Notes under the pieces: generated by a model
Told to the model about the DNA's origin: nothing
Seen by the model: only the letters and a program-made list of their open reading frames with translations
Databases searched by the model: none
Shown: positions 9,027 through 17,066 of the stretch, one piece after another
How positions within the stretch are numbered: position 1 is the first letter of the stretch
Layout: each line of letters begins with the position of its first letter
From: Poindextera sp041691315
Lineage (GTDB): Bacteria > Pseudomonadota > Alphaproteobacteria > Caulobacterales > Caulobacteraceae
Direction of reading: 5' to 3'
Length of the DNA: 64,000 nucleotides
Assembly: GCA_041691315.1 (NCBI GenBank)
Contig: JBEPUW010000015.1
Span: 16,634 to 80,633, forward strand
Position numbers and translations under genes: made by a program

Positions 9027-10852
9027 GTGATGCTTGAAGCCATCCGAGCCGAGACACGGCCTGACGACGGCGACCTGGAGCCGGCTTCGATCGCCGAGCG
9101 CGCGCCGCCGCGCCTGGTCTCAACCACCCATCCCACGTGGCTCTCGTCCGTGGTTTTCGCCGCCAAGGCGATGGTCTTCAGACTGGGCCGGTTGGCCGAC
9201 GATCTGCGCGCGCCGCCGCCGCGGCTTGCGACGGGCGGCGCCGACCTGGCGCGGGCCGCCGGCGCCTCCCGCTCGCCGCTTTGGTCCGACGAGACCCTCG
9301 CCGAGCGGGCGCTGCAGCTCGGCAAGGTGCAGAACCTGCGTGTTGCGGCGCGGGCGCTCGATGACCTGTTCATCCCCGCCGGCGCGGTGTTCAGCTTCTG
9401 GCGTCAGGTGGGCCTGCCGTCGGCGGCGCGCGGCTACGCCACCGGCCGCATGCTGCAGCAGGGCTGCATGGTCGCCTCGACCGGCGGCGGCCTCTGCCAG
9501 CTGTCCAATGCGCTCTACGAGGTCGCGCTGCAGGCCGGCTGCCGCATCGTCGAACGCCACACCCATTCGCGCATCGTCCCGGGCTCGCTCGCCGCCGAGG
9601 GGCGCGACGCCACGGTGGCCTGGAACTATGTCGATCTCCGCTTTGCCGCGGAGCGCGACCTGCGCCTGTCGGTGCGGCTGGATCGGGACACGCTGACCGT
9701 TCGCCTATTAGGCGCGGAGGAGCCCGTCGCGCGCATGCGGCCGGCGCCAAGAGCGATCGGCGTCCCGCTCATCCTGGCGCGCAGCTGCGCCTCGTGCGGC
9801 GAGACCGAGTGCTTCATGCATGAAGGCGACGCGCCAACAGCGGATATCCGTCGCCAAGCCTTCCTGGTCGATGAGGCCTGGCCGGAGTTCAAGGCCTACG
9901 TCCGCGAAACGGCCCGACCCGGCGACCGCCTGGGCCTGCCGCTGGACGGTGCGGCGCTGCATTTCGCCCGCTACGCCTGGCCGACGAGCGGCTTCGCGAA
10001 GGTGTCCAGCGCCCCGGTCGAGGCGCTGCGCCGCAGCCTGGCGCTGAGGCGCGCCGGCGGGCAGGGCGCCTTGCGGCGGAACGCCGAGCTTGACGCCGCA
10101 CAGCGCATCGCCGCCCGCCTGGCCAGGACGCTGCCGCCCGAAATCGCCTCGGTGACCGTCGCCCAGTCCTATCTGCCCTTCCTCTGGCGCGATGGCGTGC
10201 TGGGCGGGCGCGACGTCACGGTGCTGATGACCCGGCTGCCGATGACGGTGTTGCAGGCGCGGTTGGACGCGGCGGCGCACGACAACCCGCTCCAGGCCAC
10301 CCTGGCGGATTTCCGCGCGCCGACCTGGCTGGCGACGGCCGAGGCCGAAGCCCTGGCCGACGCCGTCGCCATCGTCACGCCGCATGCCGAGATCGCCGCC
10401 CTGTTCGGCGCGCGCGCCGTGCGCCTGCCCTGGCAGACCGGACCACGGCGCGCGAGGGTCGCGACCCCCGTGCGCCGCATCGCCTTCCCCGGCCCGACGG
10501 TCGCCCGCAAAGGCGCATACGCCCTGCGCGAGGCGGCGCTGGCGCTGGACCTCGAGGTCATGCCGCTGGGCGCCGAGCTGGAGGGCGACGACTTCTGGCG
10601 CGGCGTCCGCATCGCGCCGCCGGGGGACTGGACCACGGCCGATGTCATGGTGCAGCCGGCCCTGGTCGAGGACCAGCCGCGCCAGCTGCTCGCGGCCCTG
10701 CCGCCGGCATGCCGGTGATCGCCACCGACGCGTGCGGCCTCGACCGCCAACTCGGGTTGGTCCTGCTGCCGCACGGGAACGCCGAAGCGCTGATTGCGGC
10801 GCTGTCCGCGATGATGGATACCGGTGAGGGCAGCACTCCGGGGCAGGGGTGA
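9027..10852 (+). pseudogene. VanW-domain / glycosyltransferase-like protein, apparently frameshifted near its 3' end
   Basis: The main frame (9027-10718) encodes 563 residues ending in LLAALPPACR and stop. The VanW domain lies around residues 110-205, with IPAGAVFSFWRQVG and STGGGLCQLSNALYEVALQA. A cysteine cluster follows (Cys254, Cys257, Cys262 in SCASCGETEC). The C-terminal half (about 370-563) resembles a GT4 glycosyltransferase without its last strand. The missing strand is in another frame from 10709 to 10852: MPVIATDACGLDRQLG, the usual GT4 element after a glycine. One extra base near 10706 would join the frames as PPGMPVIATDACGL. This may be a real mutation or a sequencing error; if functional, the product would be about 610 residues. 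Confidence 0.75.
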
Positions 10853-10879
10853 CGAGACCAGTAGGCTTAGGGGGCTGAA

Positions 10880-12106
10880 GTGTACGATCTTATCGTCGTC
10901 GGCGGCGGCATCGGCGGCTCGGCCTTGGCCACCGTGATGGCGCGGGCCGGGAAATCGGTGCTGCTTTTAGAACCTTCGACGGTCTATCAGGACCGGGTCC
11001 GCGGCGAGTGGATCGCGCCCTGGGGCGTCGCCGAGGTGCAGCAGTTGGGCCTGTACGATCTGCTGATGGGGGCCGGCGGCCACCACATCGGCCGCCACGT
11101 CACCTATGACGAGAGCCGCGAACCGGCGGAGGCCGAGGCGGTCGGGATGCCGCTGAACATGTTCAAACCTGGCGTGCCAGGGCCGCTCTGCCTGCGCCAC
11201 CCGCACCACTGCCAGACCCTGTTCGACGAGGCGACCCGCGCCGGCGCCGAGGCGCTGCGCGGCATCAACCTGATCGATGTGGTCACCGGCGCGCACCCGC
11301 GAGTGACCTACGAGATCGACGGTCGCACCGTGGAGGCGACCGGACGGCTGCTGGTCGGCGCCGACGGCCGCACCTCGCAGGTGCGCGAGGCCGGCCGCAT
11401 CGTCCTGCACCAGGACCAGCCGCACCACTGGTTCGCCGGCTTGCTTGTCGACGGGGCCGAGGGTTGGGACGCGGATCTGCAGGCCATCGGCACCGAGGGC
11501 GACTTCGGCTTCCTGGCCTTTCCGCAAGGCGGCGGCCGGGTGCGCATCTATGGCGGCTACCCGCTGGAGCAAAGCCAGCGCTTCAAGGGTCCGGACGGGC
11601 CGCGGCGGTTTCTGGATGCATTCGCCATGGCCTGCAGCCCGGCCAATAAGCATTTGGTCGCCGGCGAACCGGCTGGGCCCTTGTTCAGCTATTTCAACAA
11701 CGATTCCTGGACCGACGAGCCCTTCGCCAAGGGTGTGGTGCTGATCGGCGACGCGGCCGGCTGGAACGACCCGATCCTGGGCCTTGGCCTGTCGATCACC
11801 TACCGCGACGTGCGCATCGTCAGCGACCTGCTCAAGGCCAGCGACGACTGGGCGAACATGTCCTTCGCCAGCTATGCCGAGGAGCGCGCCGAGCGGATGC
11901 GCCGGCTGCGCTTCGTGGCCAAGCTCCAGGCCACCATCGACATGGAGTTCGGCGACGTCGCCAAGGCGCGGCGGCGCAGCCTGTTCGAACGCTCCGCCAC
12001 CGATCCGAGCCTTGGCGCGCACGGCTTCGCGGTCCTGGCCGGGCCGGAAATGCTGCCGGCCGAGATCTTCACCGACGACCACCGCGCCCGCGTCCTCGGC
12101 GCATGA
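10880..12106 (+). CDS. FAD-dependent oxidoreductase/monooxygenase-like protein
   Basis: A 408-residue flavoprotein of the group A monooxygenase / geranylgeranyl-reductase superfamily. Its dinucleotide-binding motif is VVGGGIGGSALATVMARAGK at the N-terminus, and two later FAD contacts are LLVGADGRTSQVREA and VVLIGDAAGWNDPILGLGL. It starts at GTG 10880. It overlaps the next gene, an aminoglycoside/ecdysteroid-kinase-like protein, by four bases, so the two products probably act on one pathway. Sequence does not reveal the substrate; the WNDPILG segment in place of the common hydroxylase P-x-G-Q-G is worth noting. Confidence 0.85.
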   Translation: MYDLIVVGGGIGGSALATVMARAGKSVLLLEPSTVYQDRVRGEWIAPWGVAEVQQLGLYDLLMGAGGHHIGRHVTYDESREPAEAEAVGMPLNMFKPGVPGPLCLRHPHHCQTLFDEATRAGAEALRGINLIDVVTGAHPRVTYEIDGRTVEATGRLLVGADGRTSQVREAGRIVLHQDQPHHWFAGLLVDGAEGWDADLQAIGTEGDFGFLAFPQGGGRVRIYGGYPLEQSQRFKGPDGPRRFLDAFAMACSPANKHLVAGEPAGPLFSYFNNDSWTDEPFAKGVVLIGDAAGWNDPILGLGLSITYRDVRIVSDLLKASDDWANMSFASYAEERAERMRRLRFVAKLQATIDMEFGDVAKARRRSLFERSATDPSLGAHGFAVLAGPEMLPAEIFTDDHRARVLGA

Positions 12107-13176
12107 GCGCGCCAGCGGCTCCCGACATCCGGCGGCCGGCCGCGGTCGATGCCGACTGGTTGACCGCGGTCCTGCAGCAGGCCGGCGTCGACGCTGTGGT
12201 GCGGGACTTCACCGCCGCCAATGTCGGCACCGGCCAGATCGGCGAGAGTGTCCGTTTCGCCCTCGACTATGCGCGCGGCGGCGACGAGGCGCCGGCCTCG
12301 CTGGTCGGCAAGTTCCCTTCGTCCGGCGAGCAGAGCCGCAGCACCGGCGTGGCGCTTGGCAACTACATCCGCGAGGTGCGCTTCTATCAAGAGCTCGCGC
12401 CCACCGCGCTGATCCACACGCCGCGCTGCTATTTCACCGACGTCGACGAGGCGACCAGCGAGTTCGTGCTGATGATGGAGGACCTGTCGCCGGCCGAGCA
12501 GGGCGACCAGCTGGCCGGCGTCAGCCTGGACCAGGCCCGGCTGGCGGTGATCGAGGCGGCCAAATTGCACGCCTCGCACTGGGGCGACGACAGTCTGGAC
12601 GAGTTGCCGTGGGTGTCGGGCTCCAAGGCCGCGGCGCCCAGCGTCGCCTCCGACGGCATGGTCGCGGCGCTCTGGCAGGGGTTCCGGCAACGCTATGGGC
12701 CGCAGCTACAACCGCACTGGATCGAGGCGGGAGAGCGGCTGTCGTCGCGCTTCGGCGAACTGGCCACCCAGCACGACGGCCCGCGCTGCCTGACCCACAA
12801 CGACTATCGGCCCGACAACATGATGTTCGCCAGCGCCAGGGGCGGCCATCCGCTGACCGTGCTCGACTGGCAGTCCTTCGCCTATGGCGCCGGCCCGACC
12901 GACCTGGCCTATTTCCTGGCCGGCGCGGTGTCGCCGGAAGTGCGCCGTGCCCACGAGCCAGAGTTCCTCGACCTATACCTGACGACGCTCACCGGGCTGG
13001 GCGTCACCGGCTACGGCATGGACGATCTGAAGCGCCACTACGGCCAGGGCGCCTACCTGCTCTTCGTCACCGCCTTCTTCGCCGCCATGGTCGTCACCCA
13101 GACCGAGCGCGGCGACGAAATGTTCCTCCGCATGCTCGGCGGCGCCGCCGACCACATGCGCGATCATGGGGCTTAA
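12103..13176 (+). CDS. Phosphotransferase of the ecdysteroid-kinase-like (EcKL) family
   Basis: A 357-residue protein kinase-fold small-molecule phosphotransferase. The catalytic loop is LTHNDYRPDNMMF with His232 and Asp234, and the metal-binding Asp255 is in VLDWQSFAYGAGPTDLAYFL. The N-lobe carries ASLVGKFPSS, with the probable ATP-binding lysine. The later ADH-type ending suits EcKL/DUF1679-like proteins rather than antibiotic kinases. It overlaps the FAD oxidoreductase start-to-stop (ATGA), so the pair may hydroxylate or reduce a compound and phosphorylate it. That pathway is an inference. Confidence 0.82.
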   Translation: MSAPAAPDIRRPAAVDADWLTAVLQQAGVDAVVRDFTAANVGTGQIGESVRFALDYARGGDEAPASLVGKFPSSGEQSRSTGVALGNYIREVRFYQELAPTALIHTPRCYFTDVDEATSEFVLMMEDLSPAEQGDQLAGVSLDQARLAVIEAAKLHASHWGDDSLDELPWVSGSKAAAPSVASDGMVAALWQGFRQRYGPQLQPHWIEAGERLSSRFGELATQHDGPRCLTHNDYRPDNMMFASARGGHPLTVLDWQSFAYGAGPTDLAYFLAGAVSPEVRRAHEPEFLDLYLTTLTGLGVTGYGMDDLKRHYGQGAYLLFVTAFFAAMVVTQTERGDEMFLRMLGGAADHMRDHGA

Positions 13177-13217
13177 CCGCTGCAGCCTTATCCAATTGGG
13201 CAGGCAATCCCACCAAG

Positions 13218-13356
13218 CCCCTTCCCCCTTGCGGGGAAGGGGTTGGGGATAGGGGTGTCAGCGCCGCGCTTACGGTCTGGAGACAATCCCCGGACATCCG
13301 TCGCCGCCTTCAGCAGCGCACCCCCACCCCTAACCCCTCCCCGCAAGGGGGAGGGG
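13218..13356. repeat. Inverted repeat between convergent genes
   Basis: The left arm (13218-13257) contains CCCCTTCCCCCTTGCGGGG and AAGGGGTTGGGGATAGGGG. The right arm (13319-13356) is its complement, with CACCCCTAACCCCTCCCC. The spacer is about 60 bases. It is the same class as the elements at 6765, 37712 and 63056, and fills most of the gap between the kinase-like gene and the oppositely oriented YjbR gene, so it may end transcription from both sides. Confidence 0.75.
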
Positions 13357-13399
13357 AACCCCGCGAGCGCGTCACTGGTCGAAAATTGAACTGATGTCG

Positions 13400-13744
13400 T
13401 TAACGCCCAACCAGCCGCTTGGGCGCGACGCCGGACCAGGCCAGGCGCAGGAGGTTGGTCATTTCGTCCTCGTCGCAAAGCTCGTGGAATACGAAAGTCC
13501 AGCCCATGCGCGCGGCGGTGACGGCGCGATTGCCCTTGCCCGACACGGGTTCGACGACGCCTGGGCGGCCTTCGACCAGGTTGTGCTGGTCCTCGGGATC
13601 GAGCTTGATCGTCACCCGGCCGGGCTCGCGCAGCACCGCGAAGATCTTCTTGTTCACCCGAAACGACGGCGCGTTGAAATGGTCGGACTCGGTCACTTCC
13701 GGAAGGCTGAGCGCGAGGCGGCGGACGTCGTCGAGGCTGGCCAT
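13400..13744 (-). CDS. MmcQ/YjbR family protein
   Basis: A 114-residue protein starting at MASLDDVRRLALSLPEV. This opening, followed by FRVNKKIFAVLRE and the C-terminal block AARMGWTFVFHELCDEDEM, is typical of the YjbR/CyaY-like double-wing fold. Such proteins are called DNA-binding by structure, with no well-established role. Its gene lies 33 bases downstream of the radical SAM gene on the same strand, so both may respond to DNA damage through the LexA box at 14878. An upstream start would extend it into the radical SAM stop region and is not favoured. Confidence 0.85.
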   Translation of the reverse strand: MASLDDVRRLALSLPEVTESDHFNAPSFRVNKKIFAVLREPGRVTIKLDPEDQHNLVEGRPGVVEPVSGKGNRAVTAARMGWTFVFHELCDEDEMTNLLRLAWSGVAPKRLVGR

Positions 13745-13776
13745 GCGGCGATCATGCAGGCAAATCGGCTGACGGC

Positions 13777-14853
13777 CTAGCCGAACAGCTCCATCTGGTT
13801 CGGATCGGCCGAGGGGCGCTGGAACAGGCCGAGTTCCATCGGTGGGAGGGGGCGGTCGAGGCCGTGCTTGCGCGCCGCCAGGCGAAAGCGGGTGGCGACC
13901 AGATCGGCCACCGGGCCTTCGCCGCGCATGCGCTTGCCCCATTCCGGATCGTACTCCTTGCCGCGGTGGGTCTGGCGCACGAGCGACATCACCCGCCTGG
14001 CGCGGTCCGGCCGTTCGGCTTCCAGCCACTCGCGGAACAGGTCCTTGATCTCGCGCGGGAGCCTGAGCATCGTGTAATAGGCGCGCGCCGCGCCGACCTC
14101 GGCGCCGCGCTCCAGCACCGCCTCCATCTCATGGTCGTTCAGGCCTGGAATCACCGGCGCAAAACCGATGAAGGTCGGAATCCCCGCGGCGGACAACTGT
14201 CGGATGGCGTCGATACGGCGCTCGGGCGTCGAGGCCCTCGGCTCCATGGCCCGCGCCAGCTTGCGGTCGAGGGAGGTCACGGAGACGGCGACGGCGGCCA
14301 GTCCCTGGGCGGCCATCGGCGCCAGGATGTCGATGTCGCGGATGACCAGGGCGTTCTTGGTGGTGATGCCGACCGGGTGCTTGTAGCGCGCCAGCACCTT
14401 TAGGATCTCGCGGGTGATCTGCAGCTTGCGCTCGATCGGCTGGTAGGGGTCGGTATTGGCGCCCAGCTGGATGCGCGCCGGCTGGTAGCTGCGCTTGGCC
14501 AGTTCGCGCTCCAGCAGCTGCGCCGCCTCCGGCTTGAAGAACAGTTGGGTCTCGAAATCCAGGCCGGGCGACAGGCCGAGATAGGCGTGGCTCGGCCGAG
14601 CGTAGCAATAGATGCAGCCGTGTTCGCAGCCGCGATAGGGATTGATCGAGCGGTCGAAACCGATGTCCGGGCTGTCGTTGCGGCTGACGATCGTCCGCGC
14701 CTTTTCCGCCGTCAGCGTCGTCTCCAGCTGCGCCGGCTCGCCGTCTTCCTCGGTCCAGCCGTCGTCGAATGTCCCGCGCGTGAAGGCGTCGAAGCGGCTG
14801 CTATGGTTGGAGCGCGAGGCGCGCCCGCGGGCGTTGACGGGCAGGGTGGGCAT
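13777..14853 (-). CDS. PA0069-family radical SAM protein (spore-photolyase-like)
   Basis: A 358-residue radical SAM enzyme. The cluster-binding motif is Cys76, Cys80 and Cys83 in GCEHGCIYCYARPSH, and GANTDPYQPIE and KNALVIRDIDIL are conserved in the spore photoproduct lyase-like branch. The C-terminus (LGLFQRPSADPNQMELF) is like that of PA0069 proteins. The reaction is not established; DNA repair is suggested by the family and, here, by a perfect LexA box GAAC-N7-GAAC 25 bases upstream of the ATG. The YjbR gene follows it on the same strand. Confidence 0.88.
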   Translation of the reverse strand: MPTLPVNARGRASRSNHSSRFDAFTRGTFDDGWTEEDGEPAQLETTLTAEKARTIVSRNDSPDIGFDRSINPYRGCEHGCIYCYARPSHAYLGLSPGLDFETQLFFKPEAAQLLERELAKRSYQPARIQLGANTDPYQPIERKLQITREILKVLARYKHPVGITTKNALVIRDIDILAPMAAQGLAAVAVSVTSLDRKLARAMEPRASTPERRIDAIRQLSAAGIPTFIGFAPVIPGLNDHEMEAVLERGAEVGAARAYYTMLRLPREIKDLFREWLEAERPDRARRVMSLVRQTHRGKEYDPEWGKRMRGEGPVADLVATRFRLAARKHGLDRPLPPMELGLFQRPSADPNQMELFG

Positions 14854-14877
14854 GGCTTTACCCTGAACCCATCATAA

Positions 14878-14892
14878 GAACATATCAAGAAC
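14878..14892. promoter_or_regulatory. LexA (SOS) box, GAAC-N7-GAAC
   Basis: The sequence GAACATATCAAGAAC is an exact direct repeat of GAAC with seven bases between, the form used by LexA in Caulobacter and other alphaproteobacteria. It lies 25 bases before the radical SAM start on the minus strand and about 30 before the divergent glycosyltransferase start, so it could control either or both. Confidence 0.8.
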
Positions 14893-14923
14893 ATCTATTG
14901 ACGCGCCGACGTGGCGCGGCTTG

Positions 14924-15475
14924 ATGCCGGACATGATCTCGGCGGTGATCGCGACCCTGAACGACGAGGCCCGGCTGGAGGCGACCCTGGCCGCTCTGAC
15001 CGCGCCGGCCATCGACGGCTTCGTGCGCGAGGTGATCGTCGCCGACGCCGGGTCCACCGACACGACCCTGGCCATCGCCGAGGAGGCCGGCGCCCGGATC
15101 GTCCAGGCTAAGGTCGACACGGCGCTCGTTGAAGGCTGCACGGCGGCGCGCCAGCCCTGGTTCCTGTTGCTGAAGGCCGGGACCCGGCCGCAGGCCGGGT
15201 GGGAACAGGCGGCCTGGCGGCACGTCAACGACCATTCGGGCGCCGCCGGCTGGTTTCAGCTGTCGCTCAAGGCTGGCGGCCCAGGCGCGCGGCTGGAAGA
15301 GGCCAGGGCCAATCTCGCCGCCCGCCTGCTCGGCCGCCTACGCCCCGAACACGGGTTGCTGATCCCCCGGCGACTGTTCGAGGAGACGCTGGAACGACGA
15401 TCCGGACCCGTCAGCCTGCCGCTGCGAACCGGTCGCCGGGTGCTGCGACCGCTGGGGGCGCGGATCCTGGCCTAG
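14924..15475 (+). CDS. Family 2 glycosyltransferase-like protein, short
   Basis: A protein of about 183 residues beginning with the GT-A fold ISAVIATLNDEARLEATLAAL and the nucleotide-sugar-binding motif VIVADAGSTDTTLAI. After about residue 70 it departs from typical GT2 enzymes: there is no clear DxD or the acceptor-site ED, and the protein is shorter than usual. It ends in a basic tail (RTGRRVLRPLGARIL). Starts at 14921 (TTG), 14924 and 14933 are possible. It is divergent from the radical SAM gene with the LexA box between. Catalytic activity is uncertain. Confidence 0.7.
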   Translation: MPDMISAVIATLNDEARLEATLAALTAPAIDGFVREVIVADAGSTDTTLAIAEEAGARIVQAKVDTALVEGCTAARQPWFLLLKAGTRPQAGWEQAAWRHVNDHSGAAGWFQLSLKAGGPGARLEEARANLAARLLGRLRPEHGLLIPRRLFEETLERRSGPVSLPLRTGRRVLRPLGARILA

Positions 15476-15538
15476 CGTGCTTGACCGCGGGCCGATTGCG
15501 GCAAACCGTGGCCTCGTGCAGCACAGGAGCGACACCGC

Positions 15539-16294
15539 ATGTCCGAGCCCATCCTGCTGATCGAGATTGACGGCCCGATTGCGCGCCTGACGCTCAACGA
15601 TCCCGGCCGCGCCAACGCGCTCTCCGAGGCGATGATCGCAGCACTCTCAGGCGCGCTCGCCGACCTCGGCGCTGACCCGGCCGTCCGCGTGATTGTCCTT
15701 GGCGCCAGCGGACGGCTGTTCTGCGCCGGCCACGACCTGGTCGAGCTGAGGGACGGCCGGGACACGGCCGCCCACGAAGACCTCTTCGCCCAATGCTCCG
15801 CCCTGATGCAGGCGATCGTCGCCTGTCCCAAGCCGGTCATCGCCCGCGTCCAGGGCGCCGCGGTGGCGGCCGGCTGCCAGCTGGTCGCGAGCTGCGACCT
15901 GGCGTTTAGCGCCGATACCGCCCGGTTCGCGGTCTCCGGCATCAATCTGGGGCTCTTCTGCTCGACGCCCGGCGTGGCGCTGGCGCGCGCCGTCAGCCGC
16001 AAGGCTGCGCTTGAGATGCTGCTGACCGGCCGCTTCGTCGGCGCGGCCGAGGCCGCCGAAATGGGGCTGATCAACCGCGCCGTACCCACCGGCGACCTCG
16101 ACGCCGTCGTGGACGAGGCGACGCTGGCCATCGCCGCCAAGGCGCCCGATGCCATCGCGCTCGGCAAGCGGGTCTTTCAGCGCCAGATCGAGCTGCCGCT
16201 GGACGAAGGCTACGTCGTGGCGTCGAAGGCCATGGCCGAGAATCTGGAGTTCGAAAGCGCCCAGGCCGGCATCGACGGGTTCCTCAAGCGCTGA
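15539..16294 (+). CDS. Enoyl-CoA hydratase-family protein, ECHDC3-like
   Basis: A 251-residue crotonase-fold protein. The oxyanion-hole segments are SGRLFCAGHDLVEL and GAAVAAGCQLVASCDL. The two glutamates used for water addition by enoyl-CoA hydratase are not found: the first position is Gln114, and the second falls in SGINLGLFCSTPGVALAR, where no Glu appears. That NLGLFCSTPG block is diagnostic of ECHDC3-like proteins, a subgroup of uncertain function. It ends 12 bases from a second, oppositely oriented crotonase gene, so they converge. Confidence 0.85.
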   Translation: MSEPILLIEIDGPIARLTLNDPGRANALSEAMIAALSGALADLGADPAVRVIVLGASGRLFCAGHDLVELRDGRDTAAHEDLFAQCSALMQAIVACPKPVIARVQGAAVAAGCQLVASCDLAFSADTARFAVSGINLGLFCSTPGVALARAVSRKAALEMLLTGRFVGAAEAAEMGLINRAVPTGDLDAVVDEATLAIAAKAPDAIALGKRVFQRQIELPLDEGYVVASKAMAENLEFESAQAGIDGFLKR

Positions 16295-16306
16295 GCCCTC
16301 GTCCGG

Positions 16307-17062
16307 CTAACCGCCCCGCCGGGCGATCATCAGCATCTGGGCGCGTTCTTCCAGTTCGTAGGCGATCTCGAGGCTTGGGCTTTCCAGGGCCGCGTCGAGG
16401 CTGCGTTTGGTCAGCCGCAGGGCGTCAGGCTGAGCCTTCAGCATGTCGGCGGCGAGCGCCTCGCCATAGGCGTCCAGGTCCGCCTCGGAGGTCACCGCCG
16501 CGACCAGGCCGGCGGCGAGGCCGGCCTCGGCGCGCAAGGGCCGGCCCGCCAGCAGCATCTCGCGGGCGCGCGAAACGCCAATGGCGCGCTGCAGGCGCCA
16601 GCTCACGCCCAGCTCGGCGCCCGAAAGGCCGATGGCGAGGAAGGCCGGGTGGAAGGCGGCGCTTTCGCTGGCGACCACGATGTCGGCGGAAAGCGCGATG
16701 GTCAGGCCGCCGCCGGCCGCGGCGCCGCGCACCAGGGCGATGATCGGCTGCGGGCAGGCGCGCATGGCCTTTTGCATGTCGCGCAAGGTCCAGTCGCCGT
16801 TCGGGCCGTCCTGCAGCGCCTCTGGCGTGCCGGCGGCCTTGAGGTCGGCGCCGGCGCAGAAGGCCCGGCCGGCGCCGCGCAGGATCACCACGCGGGTCTC
16901 GCGCTTGCGGCGCAGGCCCTCGAAATAGTCCAGCAGCGCCTCGGTCAGCGGCTGGTTCAGGGCGTTCAGCCGATCCGGCCGGTTCAGGGTGACCCGCTCG
17001 ATCTCGCCAAGGCGCTCGACCACGAGCACGTCCGTCGTCGCAACCGTTTCGCTCATGCTCAT
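16307..17062 (-). CDS. Enoyl-CoA hydratase/isomerase family protein
   Basis: A 251-residue crotonase-fold enzyme, probably acting on 2-enoyl-CoA in beta-oxidation. The oxyanion-hole regions are GAGRAFCAGADLKAAG and VRGAAAGGGLTIALSAD; FLAIGLSGAELGVSW carries Glu150 at an active-site position, while the first catalytic position is not Glu. It starts at ATG 17062, four bases after the stop of the acyl-CoA synthetase on the same strand, so the two form an operon and probably one pathway: activation, then hydration or isomerisation. Confidence 0.87.
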   Translation of the reverse strand: MSMSETVATTDVLVVERLGEIERVTLNRPDRLNALNQPLTEALLDYFEGLRRKRETRVVILRGAGRAFCAGADLKAAGTPEALQDGPNGDWTLRDMQKAMRACPQPIIALVRGAAAGGGLTIALSADIVVASESAAFHPAFLAIGLSGAELGVSWRLQRAIGVSRAREMLLAGRPLRAEAGLAAGLVAAVTSEADLDAYGEALAADMLKAQPDALRLTKRSLDAALESPSLEIAYELEERAQMLMIARRGG

Positions 17063-17066
17063 GGCC

